64,000 nucleotides of DNA from Microseira sp003486305 (GTDB taxonomy: Bacteria > Cyanobacteriota > Cyanobacteriia > Cyanobacteriales > Aerosakkonemataceae): the NCBI GenBank assembly GCA_031969655.1, contig DALYJX010000003.1, positions 1 through 64,000 on the forward strand. The letters are read 5' to 3'. The notes beneath the pieces are model-generated. The model ran no database searches. It was given only the letters and a program-made list of their open reading frames with translations, and was not told the DNA's origin. How positions within the stretch are numbered: the stretch's first letter is position 1; the number at the start of each line of letters is the position of its first letter. Below are positions 24,322 to 34,158 of this stretch, one piece after another. Both the position numbers and the translations under genes were made by a program.

Positions 24322-27300
24322 ATGAGTAGCTTGGAAAATAATCAAGAGATAGAAGGGATAGCTATTATCGGGATGGCGGGGCGCTTTCCCGGAGCGAAAA
24401 ACATTGACGAATTTTGGCATAATTTGCGAGAAGGCATCGAATCAATTTCTCGTTTTTCTGATGAAGAGTTAGCGGCTTCTGGGATAGATAAGGAGGTGTT
24501 GAATCAACCAAATTACGTAAAAGCAGGGGCGATTTTAGAAGATATCGAATGGTTTGATGCGGCTTTTTTTGGCTTTAATCCCAGAGAAGCGGCAATGACC
24601 GATCCGCAACATCGGCTATTTTTAGAGTGCGCCTGGGAAGCTTTAGAAAATGCTGGCTACAATAGCGAAACTTATACAGGTCAAATTGGGACTTATGCTG
24701 GCACGGGATGGAGCAGCTATTTGTTTAATAACCTGCATTCAAACCGCGAATTTGTTGAATCAGTTGGTGGTTATCAAACTTTGATTGGTAACGATAAAGA
24801 TTTTTTGGCAACGCGAGTTGCTTACAAATTAAACCTGACCGGACCTAGTATTAACATTCAAACCGCTTGCTCGACCTCTTTAGTAGCTATTAGTACAGCG
24901 TGTCAAAGCTTATTAAACTATCAATGCGACATGGCTTTAGCGGGTGGCGTTAGCGTATTTGTGCCGCACAAAGCTGGTTATTTCTATCAAGAAGGGGGAA
25001 TTTTATCTCCTGACGGACATTGCCGCGCCTTTGATGCAAAAGCTGGGGGTACTGTAATTGGTAATGGTGCGGGTATTGTAGTTTTAAAACGGTTAGAAGA
25101 TGCTTTAGCAGATGGCGATCGCATTGATGCAGTCATCAAAGGTTTCGCCATCAATAACGATGGTGCAGCGAAAGTGGGGTACACAGCACCCAGCGTGGAT
25201 GGTCAAAGTGCAGCGATCGCACAAGCACTCGCTTTAGCTGGGGTTCTTCCGGAAGCGATCGCTTATATTGAAACTCACGGAACTGCAACAGCTTTGGGCG
25301 ATCCAATTGAAATTGCTGCTTTAAACCAAGCGTTTCGTACTGACGCTAATAGACCTCTGCAAAAAACAAACTCTTTGACAGGCGAGACGCCTATCCCACA
25401 AGAGTTATTGTCTAATAAACGAGGATTTTGTGCGATTGGTTCGGTGAAAACTAACATCGGACATTTGGATGCAGCAGCAGGTGTAACGGGTTTAATCAAA
25501 ACAGTCCTCGCCCTCAAACACGAACAAATTCCCCCCAGTTTACATTTTGAACAACCCAATCCCAAAATTAATTTCACCAACAGTCCTTTTTACGTCAATA
25601 CCAAACTTTCAGAATGGAAAAGAAACGGCACTCCCCGACGTGCGGGTGTGAGTTCTTTCGGGATTGGCGGTACTAATGCCCACGTTATTCTTGAAGAAAG
25701 TCCGATAGTAAAACAACAGGAAACTCCAAAACCAGAGGAGAGAAAACACCACTTATTAATACTCTCGGCTCGAACAAGCTCGGCATTAGCAACAGCAACG
25801 GCAAATTTAGCTAATTACCTGCAACAACATCCCGATTTAAACTTAGCTGATGTCGCTTACACGCTTCAAGTTGGTCGCAAAACTTTTGACCATCGCCAGA
25901 TACTTGTTTGCGAGAATATTGACGATGCAGTCAAGGCACTATCAACCTTGGATGCTCAACGCATCTTGACTCAATTTAACGAACAGATGGAGCGTCCGAT
26001 CGCATTTATGTTCTCTGGTCAAGGTTCTCAGTACGTTAATATGGGTCGGGAACTTTACCAGAACCAACCGATATTTAAAGCGCAAATTGACCGCTGTGCA
26101 GAATTGCTTAAACCGCACTTAAAACTCGATCTGCGGCACATATTGTACCCCAACGACGAACAAAGTGAAGCTGCTATTGAGCAACTTAAACAAACTTACA
26201 TTACTCAACCTGCACTGTTTGCGATTGAATATGCTTTGGCTCAGTTATGGATGGCTTGGGGAGTGCATCCTCAAGTACTGATCGGTCACAGTATTGGAGA
26301 GTATGTAGCTGCCACTATTGCAGGTGTTTTCACTTTAGAAGAAGCGTTAAAATTAGTAGCAATTCGCGGGCAACTGATGCAACAATTGCCGACGGGAAAA
26401 ATGCTCTCGATTTCCCTTTCAGAGGAGGAAGTAAAACCGCTGTTGGGAGATGAACTTGCGATCGCTGCGATTAATAGTCCTCGCTTGTGCGTGGTTTCCG
26501 GTGCAGAACATGCGATCGCTCGCTTACAAGATCGTCTCACCTCACAAAACATCAACTGTCGCCAGTTACATACCTCCCATGCGTTTCATTCTGCGATGAT
26601 GAATCCCATCGTCGAAACATTCGCAGAAGAGGTGAAAAAAGTTAACCTAAAATCTCCTAAAATTCCGTTTATTTCTAACGTTACCGGGACTTGGATTACC
26701 GCAGCAGAAGCAGTTGACCCCAACTATTGGGCGAAACATTTACGAGAAACAGTACGCTTCGCAGCAGGTATCGACGAATTGCTGAAACAGCCACGCATTT
26801 TATTAGAAATTGGCCCCGGACGGACGTTGAGTACCTTTGCTAAACAGCATCAGAATCAGGAAAAGATAGTATTAACCTCGATGCGCCATCCCCAAGATTT
26901 ACAATCGGATATGGCGGTTTTACTTAATACTTTAGGTAGGCTTTGGTTGGCTGGCGTGCAGATAGATTGGTCTGCTTTTTATGCCAAAGAACGTCGCTAC
27001 CGCGTCCCATTACCAACTTATCCATTTGAACGTCAGCGTTACTGGATCGAACCCAAAGAGAAAACTAATAACTCCAGTAGCTTGGTAACAAAAATCAGCA
27101 AAAAAGAACAGGTTTCTGATTGGTTTTACCTTCCTTCCTGGAAACGAATTGAACTTGTACAAACCGCACAGCCTTTACAACAGTCGTGCTGGTTAGTATT
27201 TGTGGATGAGTCTGGGGTGGGTTCGCAAATTGTAACCCGACTGCAACAACAAGGTCACGATGTTGTTACAGTAATGGTGGGAGAACAGTTTAACAGAATT

Positions 27301-29073
27301 AGCCAGCATCTCTATACAATTAATCCCCAAAACCGGGATGATTGGGAAGCTTTACTCAAGGAATTGCTTTTGCTGGGTAAAGTGCCAAATGCGATCGCTC
27401 ATCTATGGAGTCTCATACCTCACATCTTGCACCTTGAGGCAGAGCCTCAGTATTCTCGTTCCCAGGTTGAACCTGGGAACGAGGCTTTGGAGGCTCTGCC
27501 TCCCCCAGGTGCAAGATGTGAGATACCAAATTCACAGATGCGATCGCACGAGCAGTTTTTTGCACAATGTCAGCATCTTGGTCTTTACAGTTTGCTTTAC
27601 TTGACACAAGCGTTAAGTCAACAAAGAATGACTCATCCGCTGCAAATTACAGTCGTAACAAACGAAATACACAACGTCACAGGCGCGGAAAATTTATGCC
27701 CAGAAAAAGCTACAGTGTTAGCAACCTGTAAGGTAATTCCTCAAGAATATCAAAACATCCGCTGCCGAGTTATTGATGTGGCGATTTCCGACGAGATTGT
27801 AGCGAACAAACTCGCAGACCAACTAATATTAGAACTAACCGCACAAACACCAGAAACAATAGTTGCTTACCGAGGAAAACATCGATGGGTAGAAACATTT
27901 GAACCAGCGAGGTTGAATCAAACAATTGATGAAACAGCTAAATTAAGGGAACAAGGAGTTTACTTAATTGTCGGAGCGCTCGGCGATGTTAGCTTGATGT
28001 TAGGAGAATATTTGGCGCAAACTGTACGTGCCAAACTAATCTTGATCGAGCATCCAGATTTTCCCGAGCGAGACGGATGGGGACAGCGCAAAATTCAAGC
28101 GATTGAGCAGTTAAGTCCGGAAGTTTTATTTATTAGCGCCGACGTTGCGAATGAAGCGCAAATGGAACAAGCGATCGCATTAAGCTTAGAGCGCTTTGGC
28201 GAGATTCACGGTGTTATCTACGCCGCCGAAACAAATGACGAAAAATCATTTCGCCCAATTCAACAAACAACCATCAATGAATGCGAGTGGCACTTTCACC
28301 CCAAAGCGCATGGACTGTTTGTTTTAGAAAAAGTATTGCAGGGAATCAAGCTTGATTTTTGCGTATTGCAATCTTCTATATCCTCTCTTGTAGGCGGATT
28401 TTTTGCCCATTGTGCCGCCAACATTTTTATGGATGCCTTTGTTCGCAAACACAACCAAACCAACTCTATACCTTGGACAAGTATTAACTGGGAAGGCTGG
28501 CAGTTTTGGGAAGAAAGACAAATAACACCGACTGGCACAACAGCAGAATGGGCGCTGCTACCTAAAGAAGGTGTAGAAGCTTTTCAAAAGTTTTTATCCA
28601 TCAATCAAGTAGAGCGAATAGTTGTTTGCACTACAGATCTGCAAGCTAGAATTAACCAGCAAGAACTAAAATTTATCCGCCAAACAGAACCTTTAAAACA
28701 AACAGATTCTTTGCTCCATCCGAGAGGGAATTTGCCCAATGCTTACGTAGCGCCTAGCAATGAGATTGAGCAAGCGATCGCTAATCTTTGGCAAGAACTA
28801 CTTGGGATTGAAAAAGTCGGCATTTATGACAACTTTTTCGAGTTGGGAGGACACTCATTACTTGCCGTCCAGACTGTTTCCCGCATCCGTGAAATTTTCC
28901 AAGTAGACTTACCTCTGCGTAACCTAATTTTTGACACTCCTACAGTAGCCGGACTAGCTGAAGTCATTGCAGAAAAACAACCTCGACCAGAAGAACTTGA
29001 CGAAATAGCTCGGCTATTACAAGAAGTAGAAAATCTCTCGCCAGATGAGATCCAAGCTCAACTGGCTAATTAA
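24322..29073 (+). CDS. Type I PKS module: KS-AT-KR(degenerate)-ACP
   Basis: A protein of 1583 residues. KS (about 10-460) has Cys183 in TACSTS, His319 in HGTAT and His381 in NIGHLD. AT (about 555-860) has GHSIGEY and the malonyl-type HAFH motif. A KR region (about 930-1420) has a damaged nucleotide-binding motif (VGALGDVS instead of TGxxGxxG). Its catalytic Tyr is replaced (AHCAAN where YAAAN is expected), so it is probably inactive. ACP has Ser about 1511 in ELGGHSLLAV. It should add one malonate to acyl-Asn and leave a beta-ketone. A family 1 repeat lies in the KS (residues 343-364) and a nested repeat lies between AT and KR (about 1033-1067). AGAGAGAAAG precedes the ATG. The C-tail (LSPDEIQAQL) is a usual docking tail. 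Confidence 0.93.
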   Translation: MSSLENNQEIEGIAIIGMAGRFPGAKNIDEFWHNLREGIESISRFSDEELAASGIDKEVLNQPNYVKAGAILEDIEWFDAAFFGFNPREAAMTDPQHRLFLECAWEALENAGYNSETYTGQIGTYAGTGWSSYLFNNLHSNREFVESVGGYQTLIGNDKDFLATRVAYKLNLTGPSINIQTACSTSLVAISTACQSLLNYQCDMALAGGVSVFVPHKAGYFYQEGGILSPDGHCRAFDAKAGGTVIGNGAGIVVLKRLEDALADGDRIDAVIKGFAINNDGAAKVGYTAPSVDGQSAAIAQALALAGVLPEAIAYIETHGTATALGDPIEIAALNQAFRTDANRPLQKTNSLTGETPIPQELLSNKRGFCAIGSVKTNIGHLDAAAGVTGLIKTVLALKHEQIPPSLHFEQPNPKINFTNSPFYVNTKLSEWKRNGTPRRAGVSSFGIGGTNAHVILEESPIVKQQETPKPEERKHHLLILSARTSSALATATANLANYLQQHPDLNLADVAYTLQVGRKTFDHRQILVCENIDDAVKALSTLDAQRILTQFNEQMERPIAFMFSGQGSQYVNMGRELYQNQPIFKAQIDRCAELLKPHLKLDLRHILYPNDEQSEAAIEQLKQTYITQPALFAIEYALAQLWMAWGVHPQVLIGHSIGEYVAATIAGVFTLEEALKLVAIRGQLMQQLPTGKMLSISLSEEEVKPLLGDELAIAAINSPRLCVVSGAEHAIARLQDRLTSQNINCRQLHTSHAFHSAMMNPIVETFAEEVKKVNLKSPKIPFISNVTGTWITAAEAVDPNYWAKHLRETVRFAAGIDELLKQPRILLEIGPGRTLSTFAKQHQNQEKIVLTSMRHPQDLQSDMAVLLNTLGRLWLAGVQIDWSAFYAKERRYRVPLPTYPFERQRYWIEPKEKTNNSSSLVTKISKKEQVSDWFYLPSWKRIELVQTAQPLQQSCWLVFVDESGVGSQIVTRLQQQGHDVVTVMVGEQFNRISQHLYTINPQNRDDWEALLKELLLLGKVPNAIAHLWSLIPHILHLEAEPQYSRSQVEPGNEALEALPPPGARCEIPNSQMRSHEQFFAQCQHLGLYSLLYLTQALSQQRMTHPLQITVVTNEIHNVTGAENLCPEKATVLATCKVIPQEYQNIRCRVIDVAISDEIVANKLADQLILELTAQTPETIVAYRGKHRWVETFEPARLNQTIDETAKLREQGVYLIVGALGDVSLMLGEYLAQTVRAKLILIEHPDFPERDGWGQRKIQAIEQLSPEVLFISADVANEAQMEQAIALSLERFGEIHGVIYAAETNDEKSFRPIQQTTINECEWHFHPKAHGLFVLEKVLQGIKLDFCVLQSSISSLVGGFFAHCAANIFMDAFVRKHNQTNSIPWTSINWEGWQFWEERQITPTGTTAEWALLPKEGVEAFQKFLSINQVERIVVCTTDLQARINQQELKFIRQTEPLKQTDSLLHPRGNLPNAYVAPSNEIEQAIANLWQELLGIEKVGIYDNFFELGGHSLLAVQTVSRIREIFQVDLPLRNLIFDTPTVAGLAEVIAEKQPRPEELDEIARLLQEVENLSPDEIQAQLAN
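25348..25413 (+). repeat. 66-nt family 1 repeat inside the ketosynthase
   Basis: Read NRPLQKTNSLTGETPIPQEL and onward. Six nucleotides shorter than the 72-nt unit, so still in frame. It sits between the two catalytic His motifs, where KS domains usually run directly from the AFR segment to GFCAIGSVK. Confidence 0.9.
27419..27522 (+). repeat. Nested palindromic repeat (family 3) between AT and KR
   Basis: The outer 16-bp perfect arms are CTCACATCTTGCACCT and its inverse. Inside are GAGGCAGAGCCTC and a 29-nt perfect palindrome at 27455-27483, arms CTCGTTCCCAGGTT around a single G. It is translated in frame (LEAEPQYSRSQVEPGNEALE and onward). Confidence 0.9.
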
Positions 29074-29111
29074 TTAAACTTGAACTTTTTCCTTAGTTTT
29101 AAATCAAGAAA

Positions 29112-32100
29112 ATGGATAGTTTTGCCAAACGAATTGCAGCCCTTTCACCCGAACAGCGAGTTTTGTTTGAACGGCAACTCAAGAAAAAGGGCTTGAATAA
29201 TCTACAAACTCAAGTAATTCCTAAGAGAAAGGTAGCTAATTGCTTACCGTTGTCTTTTTCACAAGCTAGACTGTGGTTTCTCGACCAGTTGCAACCTGGT
29301 AATCCCTTTTACAATCTGGCGGCGATTGTGCGTCTTGATGGGTTACTGAACGTAGCGGTTTTAGAGCAAACTTTTAACGAAATTATCAGACGCCATGAAA
29401 TATTGCGAACTGCTTTTCCTACAGTAGAAGGACAACCTATTCAGCTAATTGCCCCGGTTCAGTTTCTCACCATACCAATAACAGATTTGAGAAAATTACC
29501 CGCAACCGAACAAGAGCAAGAAATCGAGCGGTTAGCAACTCGAGAAGCTCAACAACCTTTTGATTTGACACAAGCACCCCTGCTGCGAGTGCATCTTTTA
29601 CAGCTAAGCGAAACAAAACACGCGATGCTGTTGACAATGCACCATATTGTTAGCGATGGTTGGTCGAAAGGCGTGTTAATTCGGGAAGTGGCGGCGCTGT
29701 ACGAAGCGTTTGTTTCTGGGCGTCCTTCACCACTACCTGAATTGCCGATTCAATATGGCGACTTTGCAGTTTGGCAACGAGAGCGATCGCAACCTGAATT
29801 ATTAGAAAAACAGCTTTCCTACTGGAAACAGCAGCTTAAAAACTTGCCCATTTTACAACTTCCCACCGATCGACCCCGACCAACAACCCCCAGCTTTGAG
29901 GGTGCTTGGGAACCCGTGATATTATCTACTACTTTAAAAGAGGCTCTCAATACCCTCAGCCAACAACAGGGAGTGACGCTATTTATGACCCTGGTGGCGG
30001 CATTTAAGATATTGCTGTACCGCTATACAGGATTAGAAGATATAGTTATAGGCTCATCGATCGCTAGTCGCAACCAAGCTGAAATTGAGGCAACGATCGG
30101 GTTTTTCATTAATATGTTAGTCTTGCGGACTAATCTTTCTGAAAATCCCAGTTTTCTTAACTTGTTGAGTCGGGTAAAAGAAGTAACTTTGGGTGCTTAC
30201 GCGCATCAAGATGTACCGTTTGAAATGCTGGTGGAATTGCAGCAGGAACGCAATTTAACCTACAACCCGCTCTTTCAAGTATCGCTGACTTTGAATAATG
30301 CCCCAATGCCGCCCTTGCAGGTTGGCAACCTCAGCTTGAACGTTCAAGAAATTGACAACAAAACGTCAAAGTTTGATTTATCACTTTACCTATTCGACAC
30401 GCCAGATGGTCTTAATGGTTGGTTTGAATACAGTACAGCATTGTTTGACGCTGACACAATCCGCCGCATGGTCGGGCATTTCCAAACTTTGCTAGAAAGC
30501 ATTATTGCCAACCCGTCTGGGCGCATTTCAAACTTACCAATTTTAACCGCAGCAGAACGGCATGAGCTGCTAGTAAAGTGGAATGACACAAAGACAAACT
30601 ATCCCCATGACCAAGGCTTCCACCAGCTATTTGAGGCTCAGGTAGAAGCGACACCAGATGCTGTTGCTGTAGTCTTCCAAAACGAACAACTAACTTATCG
30701 CCAACTGAACGAGAGAGCGAATAAACTGGCGCATTACTTGCAAAAACTAGGAGCCGATCCTAATAGACCTCTCCAACAAAGAAACTCTTTGACAGGCGAG
30801 ACGCCTATCCCACAAGAGATATGGTCGAAGCCTAATAGTTTAGTCGGCATTTGTGTAGAGCGATCGCTCGAAATGCTAATAGGATTGCTGGGCATTCTCA
30901 AAGCAGGTTTCGCCTATGTTCCCCTCGATCCAGCTTATCCTTCCTCCCGCATCGCCTTTATGCTAGAAGATGCCCAAGTATCGCTTTTAGTAACGCAATC
31001 GCAATTAGTCCCAGCATTACCTTCACATAATGCGATCGTTGTCTGTTTGGATACCGACTCCGAACAAATTAACCAGGGCGACGCCCACAATCTTAACAAT
31101 ACCGTTACCCCAGAAAACTTAGCCTATATAATTTATACCTCCGGCTCGACAGGAACACCCAAAGGCGTACAAATTCCCGTTGGTGCATTAGTTAACTTTT
31201 TAACTGCAATGCGCCAAACGCTAGGGTTAAACCAACAAGATATCCTGCTTGCTGTAACTACTTTATCGTTTGATATTGCAGCGCTGGAACTGTTTTTACC
31301 CTTGATTGTTGGGGCGCGAGTAGCGATCGCCAGTCGCCAAGTAGCTACCGATGGTACTGAGTTATTAAAACAACTAATTGAAAAAAATATTACGGTGATG
31401 CAAGCCACACCCGCCACCTGGAGGCTACTATTAGCAGCCGGATGGCAAAGTAGTTCTGGTTTAAAAATCCTTTGTGGTGGTGAAGCGCTTGATACCAAAC
31501 TCGCGGATGAATTGCTTGCACGGGGCGAGCAAGTATGGAACTTATATGGCCCAACAGAAACCACAATTTGGTCAATTATTAATCAAGTTTCACCGTCGGA
31601 TAGTGTAATTTCGATTGGTCGTCCAATAGCCAATACGCAAATTTATATCCTCGATTCAAATTTACAACCCGTACCAGTGGGAGTAATAGGAGAACTTTAC
31701 ATCGGCGGTGCAGGTGTAGCAAAAGGATATCTTAACCGTTCTGAATTAACGGCGGAGCGTTTCATTTCCAATCCGTTTGAAATCGGCGATAGTCGGTTAT
31801 ACAAAACTGGAGATTTAGCGCGTTATCTTCCTAACGGCAAAATCGAGTATTTGGGAAGAAGCGATTTTCAGGTAAAACTGCGAGGTTTTAGGATTGAACT
31901 GTTAGAAATTGAGGCCACCCTCAATCAACATCCAGAGGTGCGAGAAACTGCGGTTGTACTGCGCGAAGATGAGCCAGGAAATCGACGTTTGGTCGCCTAT
32001 GTCGTTCCTAAAGCCCCCCTTGTGAAGGAAGGTTTGGGGGGATCAGAAACGCCTGAAAACACGCAATTACCTAACTGCTGCGTAAGTCCAGATCTAGTGC

Positions 32101-33941
32101 CGCAATTGCGTAGTTACTTGCAGGCGAAACTACCAGAATATTTTATTCCTTCTGCTTTTGTAATCCTGGAAACTTTACCCCTAACGCCCAACGGTAAAAT
32201 AGATCGGCGAAGCCTTCCAGCACCAGACACAACTAGACCTGAATTAGAAGCCGTTTATACAGCCCCTTCCACTCCTATTGAGAACGTACTAGCCCAAGTT
32301 TGGGCGCAAGTTCTCAATCTCGAAAAAGTAGGTATCCACGACAACTTTTTTGCCTTGGGCGGAGATTCAATCAGAAGTATTCAAATTCTCTATCGCGCTC
32401 AAGAACAAGGCTTAAACTTTTCGGTAGCGCAGTTGTTTCAATATCAAACCATTCACAAATTAGCCCAAGAAATTCAACGTCACGAAACCAACAATGCAAA
32501 TTGCGACCAAGTTCAACCCTTCAATCTCATTACTCTAGCAGACCGAGAAAAGTTATCTAATGATATAGAAGATGCCTATCCCTTGGCTATGCTGCAAACG
32601 GGGATGCTTTTCCACAGCGTAGACTCTAATGTTTACCACGATGTTTTCAGCTTCCACCTGAAAGCGAATTTCGATTTGCCAGCCTTGCAAGCATCTGTGC
32701 AACAGTTAGCAACTCGACATCCCGTACTTCGGACTTCATTCGATCTGAGTAATTTTAGCGAACCATTGCAGTTAGTCCACCCAACAGCGTGTATTCCATT
32801 GCAAGTAGAGGATCTTCGTCACCTTGCACCTGACGCGCAAGAGAAAGTTTTGGCAGTCTGGATGGAAAGTGAAAAGTGCCACAAATTTGACTGGACACAG
32901 GCACCATTATTGCGCTTTCAAATTCATCGCCTGAGCGAAGAAACATTTCAATTTGCATTAAGTTTCCACCACGCCATTCTTGACGGATGGAGTATGGTAT
33001 CTCTGCTCAACGAGTTGTTTCATCACTATTTTTCTTTGCTGGGCGAAGAAATTAATTCCACCATAACATCGCCTGCGATCGCATACCGGGAATTTGTAGC
33101 GTTGCAGCGACAAGCGATCGCATCCCAAGAACACCGCCGATTCTGGATGGAAAAGTTGCATTCCAGTACAATGACCCAGCTACCCCGCTGGAATTTTACC
33201 GCTCAAAGTACAGGCGTCTCAGCAATTCGAGTGCCAATATCGCCAGAACTTTCCCACAATTTGAAACAGCTAGCGGTATCGGTAAACGTTCCGATCAAAA
33301 GCGTTTTGCTCGCTGCTCATCTGCGGGTATTAAGCTTGCTCAGCGGACAATCCGACGTAGTGACGGGACTTTCATCGAATAGCAGACCAGAAACAATTGA
33401 CGGCGATCGCATATTAGGTCTATTCCTTAACACGTTACCATTTCGCTTCAAACTAAAACCAAGCACTTGGCTAGATTTAGTACGGCAAACATTTGACGCC
33501 GAACGAGAATTACTGCCACACCGACGCTATCCCCTACCCCAAATCCAAAGAGATCTAGGTCAACAACGCCTATTTGAAGTATCCTTTAACTTTACTCACT
33601 TCCACATTTCCCAACGTCTTTACAAACTAAGTAGTCTGGAAGTTTTAAGTATCCGCGAATTTGGCTTCACAGACTTTGTTTTATTAGCCAACTTTAGCTT
33701 AGACGTGAACTCATCCCAAATTCAACTTTTAGTAAATTACAACACAGCCGATATCTGCCAAGCTCAAGCAGAAGAAATTGGTAACTGCTATGCCCAAATC
33801 CTCACAGCAATGGCTAAAAATCCCCAGCAATCCTCCCAACATTTTGACTTGAAACCACACAAACAAATGCAACGCCAGAAATTAACAACCATCAAACGCA
33901 AACTTATTGTTGAATCATTGAAGCAGGAAGATAAATCATGA
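29112..33941 (+). CDS. NRPS: C-A(Gly)-PCP-C
   Basis: A protein of 1609 residues. An N-terminal docking segment (RIAALSPEQRVLFERQL) is followed by an LCL-type C domain (about 45-470, HHIVSDG about 178). The A domain (about 495-1040) reads D-I-L-Q-L-G-L-I-W-K, the classic glycine code. PCP Ser is about 1085 (ALGGDSIRS). A second C domain (about 1155-1560) has HHAILDG near 1286. Having no A domain of its own, this C must serve the next protein, which begins with an interface domain and A(Asp). The C-terminal tail KLTTIKRK is shared with the protein ending at 51567. A family 1 repeat (residues 551-574) interrupts the start of the A domain, before LVGICVERS. Confidence 0.93.
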   Translation: MDSFAKRIAALSPEQRVLFERQLKKKGLNNLQTQVIPKRKVANCLPLSFSQARLWFLDQLQPGNPFYNLAAIVRLDGLLNVAVLEQTFNEIIRRHEILRTAFPTVEGQPIQLIAPVQFLTIPITDLRKLPATEQEQEIERLATREAQQPFDLTQAPLLRVHLLQLSETKHAMLLTMHHIVSDGWSKGVLIREVAALYEAFVSGRPSPLPELPIQYGDFAVWQRERSQPELLEKQLSYWKQQLKNLPILQLPTDRPRPTTPSFEGAWEPVILSTTLKEALNTLSQQQGVTLFMTLVAAFKILLYRYTGLEDIVIGSSIASRNQAEIEATIGFFINMLVLRTNLSENPSFLNLLSRVKEVTLGAYAHQDVPFEMLVELQQERNLTYNPLFQVSLTLNNAPMPPLQVGNLSLNVQEIDNKTSKFDLSLYLFDTPDGLNGWFEYSTALFDADTIRRMVGHFQTLLESIIANPSGRISNLPILTAAERHELLVKWNDTKTNYPHDQGFHQLFEAQVEATPDAVAVVFQNEQLTYRQLNERANKLAHYLQKLGADPNRPLQQRNSLTGETPIPQEIWSKPNSLVGICVERSLEMLIGLLGILKAGFAYVPLDPAYPSSRIAFMLEDAQVSLLVTQSQLVPALPSHNAIVVCLDTDSEQINQGDAHNLNNTVTPENLAYIIYTSGSTGTPKGVQIPVGALVNFLTAMRQTLGLNQQDILLAVTTLSFDIAALELFLPLIVGARVAIASRQVATDGTELLKQLIEKNITVMQATPATWRLLLAAGWQSSSGLKILCGGEALDTKLADELLARGEQVWNLYGPTETTIWSIINQVSPSDSVISIGRPIANTQIYILDSNLQPVPVGVIGELYIGGAGVAKGYLNRSELTAERFISNPFEIGDSRLYKTGDLARYLPNGKIEYLGRSDFQVKLRGFRIELLEIEATLNQHPEVRETAVVLREDEPGNRRLVAYVVPKAPLVKEGLGGSETPENTQLPNCCVSPDLVPQLRSYLQAKLPEYFIPSAFVILETLPLTPNGKIDRRSLPAPDTTRPELEAVYTAPSTPIENVLAQVWAQVLNLEKVGIHDNFFALGGDSIRSIQILYRAQEQGLNFSVAQLFQYQTIHKLAQEIQRHETNNANCDQVQPFNLITLADREKLSNDIEDAYPLAMLQTGMLFHSVDSNVYHDVFSFHLKANFDLPALQASVQQLATRHPVLRTSFDLSNFSEPLQLVHPTACIPLQVEDLRHLAPDAQEKVLAVWMESEKCHKFDWTQAPLLRFQIHRLSEETFQFALSFHHAILDGWSMVSLLNELFHHYFSLLGEEINSTITSPAIAYREFVALQRQAIASQEHRRFWMEKLHSSTMTQLPRWNFTAQSTGVSAIRVPISPELSHNLKQLAVSVNVPIKSVLLAAHLRVLSLLSGQSDVVTGLSSNSRPETIDGDRILGLFLNTLPFRFKLKPSTWLDLVRQTFDAERELLPHRRYPLPQIQRDLGQQRLFEVSFNFTHFHISQRLYKLSSLEVLSIREFGFTDFVLLANFSLDVNSSQIQLLVNYNTADICQAQAEEIGNCYAQILTAMAKNPQQSSQHFDLKPHKQMQRQKLTTIKRKLIVESLKQEDKS
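30762..30833 (+). repeat. 72-nt in-frame palindromic repeat (family 1) in the Gly A domain
   Basis: Read NRPLQQRNSLTGETPIPQEI and onward, on a codon boundary. It is flanked by CCTAATAG on both sides. The paralogous A domain at 41740 has no insertion at this point (KPNSLVGICVERS), which defines the empty site. Confidence 0.92.
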
Positions 33942-34158
33942 TATCGAATCCGTTTACATCTGATATCTAGTCCGGTAGTAAGCCGGGGCGGGTTTATAAA
34001 ATTGATCTGTTAGCGTCATAAATTTTTGGTAAAACCCGCCCCTACACAACCTGAAAATATACACAACCAAGCCAAACCGACCTGATATAAATAATTTCTC
34101 TCTTTTCTCTTTCTCTGCGTACTCTGCGTCTGAAGCGGTTCAATCATTCCTAAACAAT
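33942..34158. repeat. Intergenic spacer with GGGGCGGGTTT / AAACCCGCCCC repeat
   Basis: The inverted pair around 33983-34045 belongs to the same repeat type as the copies at 63024 and 63123. A TCTCTGCGTACTCTGCGTCT-like stretch follows. No gene is seen. It lies directly before the first hydroxylase gene. Confidence 0.65.

Noticed and set aside
18746..29073. Puwainaphycin/minutissamide-type beta-amino fatty acid start
   Set aside because: In those systems the aminotransferase is built into the PKS and acts directly on the fatty acyl chain. Here Asn is added before the PKS step and the aminotransferase is separate.
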